Shown here in pieces: positions 59,485 to 64,000 of a DNA stretch of 64,000 bases. The notes below the pieces were generated by a model. It saw nothing but the letters and a program-made list of their open reading frames with translations. It did not search any database and was not told the DNA's origin. Every line of letters begins with the position of its first letter. The first letter of the stretch is position 1. The position numbers were made by a program, and so were the translations under genes. The DNA comes from Imbricaverruca yamaguchii (lineage: Eukaryota; Arthropoda; Thecostraca; Neoverrucidae), in the NCBI GenBank assembly GCA_034440575.1, contig JAOTOL010001640.1:830501-894500 (forward strand), in the 5' to 3' direction.

Positions 59485-59640
59485 AGTAGCCTGGGGGTAA
59501 GTTGCCTGTCTCACTATCGAAAGATTGTGGGTTTGAGTCAACTGTTGCTACTCTTCTTCTGCAGCCAATCAGCATGAGAGATTGGTGATGCTACATGACT
59601 CAATGATCGATTTGTAGTAAAAACCCAATAACCAACCAAA
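59485..59640 (+). mobile_element. tRNA-derived SINE, second type
   Basis: A-box-like GAGTAGCCTGGGGGTAAG and B-box-like GGGTTTGAGTC at tRNA spacing, a non-tRNA body, and a tail ACCCAATAACCAACCAAAT. The tail type resembles the SINE at 44372, but the head and body differ. Confidence 0.6.
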
Positions 59641-62600
59641 TACAAGACAGTTTTACTTCTATTTCTGCAATAAGCTCTCGTATTGGTAAATGTGACTATG
59701 AGTCAAACTGTGTATAAGCTGATGCTTTTAGGAGGTGATATCCCAAAGCTTTCAAAGTTCTTCAGGATTCTGAGCAGGGTGGGAATTAAGGCACTTCTTC
59801 AGATGTATTATCTTTGAAGACATTTTGGTAAATATTCTGATAAATGTAAATGTTAATTTTGTGAAGTTTTTAATGTGGTGATTTTATGCGATTAAGATTG
59901 CAACCATTTATTTTCTCTCCAAACGATTACTTTAAGACAAGTCAATGCAATTGATGTCATGGGCACAAACCTTAATGGGATGGTCCCAGCTGTAGCTTGT
60001 TCATTTCTTCCTATGCTGGGATTGTGGCTTATAAAGCTTTGATCCTTGGATGAGGAAGTTATGAATTTTGTGGCCTTGAAATTCCTTAAAAAGAAAACAA
60101 ATACCTGCCAGGATATTACCACAAATACTTACCCTTCATGCCAGGTCACAACTTTGGTTGTTTTTTGGAACATGGAAAGTTGCTAAGCACTCCAGCCTGC
60201 AACTGTTCTCATGAAAATGGCAGGTCTTAGAACAATTTGGACAAATTACATCACTTATGGTGCTGTGTTGCCTGACAATTCTAAACTTGCTTGATCATCC
60301 TCAAAGTAAAGTCCTATGATTTTGTAAGGTATGTACTGAACTACAACCCTTGAGCAAGGAAGCCATTCTTACACTGCTACTGTTACCACATATATAGAAT
60401 ATATAATAATAGTATTACTAATATATAATCATTAATAATTATATTCTTATTACTGATATAAAAAATATTATTGCATAATATGATCTAAAATAACCTAACT
60501 GGAAAGCCAGAATTGTCCAAAACAATTTTTTTGGCCATGATGTAAAAAATATGTTAAATTGACCACTGTCTTTATCAATAACTTCCAATCTTAAGCAAAG
60601 GGTGCCTGAGCAAGTTTTGTTTGCAAGTATTCATCAGTGTCCTAAAATTACTTCACCATTAACTGTGTGGAGGAAGAAAGAAGTTGCTTCGGAATAGTGA
60701 AAGATTGGAAGAAAATAAAGGATTGCCACTTAAGGATTAAAAAAGCGGAATGACTCACTTCAGTCAGATGCATTCTACAGTATTTTGTAGTCATGTGCAT
60801 GATAACTGCCCATATATCATGTGGCAAACTCGTAAAAACCTAAGACGGATGAAATAGCACAATTCCATTAACTGTGAATTTCCAGGTCACATTGTCAATT
60901 ATTTTACACTGGTATTCATTCTTGGGAATAAATGTCTGATTAAGACAAACATAAGGTTTTTGGTGTCCAAAAGTGTTAAATTGAGTGCATGAAGTGTTTA
61001 CTTTCTTCTTTATCATGTCTGTGACACCAGGTATGAATAATTATATGCAGTGAACTATATTTGTGGAGTGAGGATTATGATCATATGTTTCTTTGCCAAC
61101 TGAAAAGTAATCATTTGTGGAGAAAATAAATGCTTAGATCATCTTTCTCACATGAGAAGCATGGAATGTAAAAAAATCACAGAAATGAACATTTACCTTG
61201 ATCAAATATTTAGCAACATTTTGGCACTTCAGGTTCATACTGGATAGAATGGGCTTCATTTGCACTACACAAATGTGGAAGGAACATACATTAATAAAAA
61301 CACAGAATGGCACATACACTGGTTAATCAACTTACTGCTATAGCACTAACCACTTTCCATAGCAGCTGACAGCTGGAACATTCTCATACACTTCACTCAT
61401 TCTCAACCACCAGAAATGCTTGCAAAAACATGCCAAAAATGCTTCTAAGGTGGCCCTGTACACTGAATAAAATATTCTCAGGCTACTCCAACTGACTGAC
61501 GTGTCTCCAGAAGCCTGCTTTTGAGCCACCCTACAGTGGAAAAATTTAACATTTTTTTGTAGACATTCTCTGGAGTCCTGGAGTGCACCTATAAGAATTG
61601 GGTGAGTATGCTTTTTTTTGTTGTTGTTGTGAAGCTGACTGTCAACAAATTGAAGCAAGGTATTTACAGTTTGGGTGCAATATGACCCCAGATGTTGACT
61701 CTCCCTTAAACTCCAATCCATCACAAGGTATTTACAGTTAGCAACTTTGAACACATTGTTAGCAGTGTCATGTTGCAAACTCACGACATTGAGTGGACTG
61801 ACTTGACCTTTGTGCTGAGTACAGTTAAACTGTGGAGCCAGTTGCAGCTGTGTGATGTGCAGGTAATCATCTCACAATGACTGTCAGGTGGTGCCATCCA
61901 TTGTTCACATCCCCTCCAATAAATGTGGAACTTTGCATTATTGCTTATTAAACATGGTTTATTTTATGCATTGACACATTAGGTACTGACTAGACAGTTT
62001 TTTTTTACAGCCAGGTACTGCTAGGCAGATTTGATGCATACAAACATATTCCCACAAAATGTACTCTGACTAAGGTTGGTGTGCACTCTAACTCAAAACC
62101 ATAACACTAACTTTCCCATTCTGATCCTGAGCTGTAAGGCAGCATTTGTTGATGAAACAGAATGGTTTATATGACTAGGTGCCCTTATGTTGGCAGGTAC
62201 CCTATTTACCTATCTACCTAGATTCATAGGCAGATTTCATAGCTGACAGTTCAGTAAATTGTTTGATTTAAATTAAATTAAAACTAAATTTTAAGCAATT
62301 TAAATACCTAGAGATGCATTTCTTCATGACTTGGCTTGCTTACAACTGAGGTTGTCACAGAGGAAGGCAACTGGCAGGTGATGGTACATTTCTTTTGCAA
62401 TTGTGTTTCAATCAAAATGTTTATAGGAAAAGCAAACTTTTGGCACAAAATGTGGGTAAATTTGTTCTTTCATGTTTTTTAAAATGAATTCTTTGAATTT
62501 ATCATTCCAGTGCAATGTTTATGACCACTCATTTTCTGTGCAACTACTTACTTTTCAGGTTGTAAGCAAAATAATGCTTATGAAGGACTTTGAGTTAGGC

Positions 62601-63634
62601 TACATAAAAAGAAGTGCTTAAGCCTTGTTTTGGTAAATTTACAGTATGAATTAATTTCTTATTTCTGGAGTTTTTTTTTAATGCAATGTCTGAATGTGCT
62701 GAACATGATGTGACCAATGCTTTCCTCTGCAAATGTATACTTTTGAGATCAGGGGCAAAGTTACACCAAAAAAGTGGCTCAGTGTTTTTTTTAATGTAGC
62801 ATAAAAAGTAAGGATCAAAATGAGAAAAGATGTAACATAACATAACTTAAACTAGCCTAATCTTCCATGGAAGAAAGGAACTCCTTTAGATTGAAAATTT
62901 GCACAATTTTTACAGAATTTTTTTTCTTCAAATGACCCAAATCTAACCTAACCTAGGGTAGCCTGGACTGTTTTCGAAAAACAACTAACTTACAACAAAA
63001 GCCTAGCCTGGGTCCTGTATGACCACCACAGTTGATGCAACCTTAAGCCAAAATAACTAACCAACAAAAGCCTAATCTAACATAATTTAACCCAAACCTG
63101 CATCCTGCTACAGCCTGCTCTTTGTATGCTTTATGGAGGTATAATGTATGTAAAACTTGTCCTGGTCACCTTAAGCTGCAATAATACCCTCATTTTCTCT
63201 GCAAGTGCATAGCGTCAGTTGACAGGCAAAATGGGCTTGGAAAATGATTACAAAAATGGTCTTGGAGATACAGTGTTAAAATATTGGTTTTTCATTAGGT
63301 GTGAGATGTGGAAACGAGCACAATAGGATGTAGAAATTTGCCATGAAATTAGTATCATTCCAAGTGCCTTCGATGTTTTTCAGACTTAAATTTGAGCCAA
63401 TGTTTGTACCTTCATCATTTGTTTTGATATTCAAATGTTAGGAAGAGCTATATTTGGGATAGCGAGATAAAGAATTCATATATACCCTGGTGATGTATGC
63501 ATTATGAATAATCCATTTACCTGAAATTGCATTGCGGAATATTTGTGTACCACCACCCCTTATCAAGAGCATGATCATGCTACTCAACAAACGAGGTAAT
63601 GTTAGAAAGGAGACACTTCATAAGCACGCATAAT
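59641..63634. other. AT-rich DNA after the SERBP1-like exon, no gene recognised
   Basis: Probable intron of the SERBP1-like gene or intergenic. No tandem arrays. A TA-rich tract is at 60388-60480. A 148-codon minus-strand ORF (61338-61784) has no recognisable domain. Confidence 0.4.
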
Positions 63635-63664
63635 TAAGCAGGATGTCTATACTTCTTGGAGCAG

Positions 63665-64000
63665 ATGTCGATTGAGTGTTCAGAAAGTGGTAATTCCACC
63701 CTATTCTGCGAATATTTTAACACTGGAGATAGGCCAGACTGCAAAGTATGGCAGTGCTTGGTGAGACACCACCAGGTGAATAAATCTACACCAAAACATC
63801 GGAAGGGCAAAAATCTGCACTGCAACTGGAACTGCAAGCCGCAGAGTCCTATGAATGTTGGCGTAAAGCCCATATCTACACATCCTGGACGATGTAAAGT
63901 CTACACATGTGAATGTGGTCATGTAAAACCTGCATTCTGGTCTGCAAAACGTGGCAGGTTTCGACGATTTAGCTCGTGCAGAAAGGCCTACACAGGTGCA
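63665..64000 (+). CDS. Cys-rich open frame running off the right edge (candidate exon)
   Basis: Open for 112 codons from ATG 63665 to the window end; the upstream in-frame stop is TAA 63635. It has nine or so Cys in pairs: RPDCKVWQC, NLHCNWNCKP, GRCKVYTCECGHVKP, FSSCRKAYTG, with basic stretches between. The pairs RPDCKVWQC and PGRCKVYTC look like an internal repeat. The ATG is preceded by CTATACTTCTTGGAGCAG, which could be a splice acceptor. No family is recognised. It may be a chance frame, but the Cys spacing is unusual for that. Confidence 0.3.
   Translation, partial: MSIECSESGNSTLFCEYFNTGDRPDCKVWQCLVRHHQVNKSTPKHRKGKNLHCNWNCKPQSPMNVGVKPISTHPGRCKVYTCECGHVKPAFWSAKRGRFRRFSSCRKAYTGA

Noticed and set aside
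61338..61784. 148-aa minus-strand ORF
   Set aside because: No recognisable domain, low-complexity Lys/Asn patch, AT-rich context; a chance frame cannot be excluded and nothing supports a gene.
62820..63110. Telomere-like TAACCTAACC words
   Set aside because: Only short scattered runs of CCTAA, not a continuous (TTAGG)n tract.

Overview
The window is animal genomic DNA, most likely from an arthropod (possibly a crustacean; the species cannot be named from sequence alone). The reasons are spliced genes with GT-AG introns, two CR1-like non-LTR retrotransposon families, tRNA-derived SINEs, a hAT-type DNA element, abundant minisatellites, and an arthropod-like start of a SERBP1/Vig2-family protein.

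The central feature is a complete five-exon homeobox gene on the + strand, a Dbx (developing brain homeobox) orthologue. Its coding exons are 670-946, 8529-8654, 23298-23384, 24567-24712 and 46102-46350. All junctions have GT-AG borders and compatible phases (1,1,1,0), giving 885 nt and 294 codons plus stop. The protein has an eh1-like repressor motif (FSVNAIL), the conserved GTFS-WP...RGKPRRGML linker, a homeodomain interrupted by an intron between positions 44 and 45, and a Dbx-type C-terminal tail. The introns are about 7.6, 14.6, 1.2 and 21.4 kb.

Region by region: 1-670 is a tandem repeat and a GC-rich promoter-like island. Intron 1 (0.95-8.5 kb) holds a 1.15-kb 23-bp minisatellite and smaller arrays. 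Intron 2 (8.7-23.3 kb) holds a 53-bp array grown from the exon 2 splice donor, 35-bp and 21-bp arrays, a roughly 930-bp foldback element, GC-rich islands and a truncated antisense CR1-like element. Intron 3 is mostly a roughly 37-bp array grown from the exon 3 donor, then a roughly 77-bp array that includes the exon 4 acceptor. Intron 4 holds an inverted pair of a dispersed repeat (24.9/28.2 kb), hairpins, more minisatellites next to GC-rich islands, a second copy of the first CR1-like family, and the best-preserved member of a second CR1-like family with ORF1 esterase and ORF2 endonuclease/RT remnants. After the Dbx stop come GC-rich arrays, a large CA/CACG tract, a hAT-type non-autonomous element with a perfect 8-bp target duplication, and a third copy of the first CR1-like family. 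From about 53 kb on, the DNA is AT-rich and nearly free of tandem arrays. It holds the first coding exon of a SERBP1/Vig2-family gene (59035-59269) and, at the right edge, an open Cys-rich reading frame.

The most unusual observation is that tandem arrays sit on, and appear to have grown out of, the exon-intron borders of Dbx. The exon 2 donor, exon 3 donor and exon 4 acceptor each lie inside a repeat unit, so copies of the splice site are strung along the intron, and a further array lies just upstream of the exon 5 acceptor. Almost all long ORFs in the window other than those named are reading frames through repeats and not genes.
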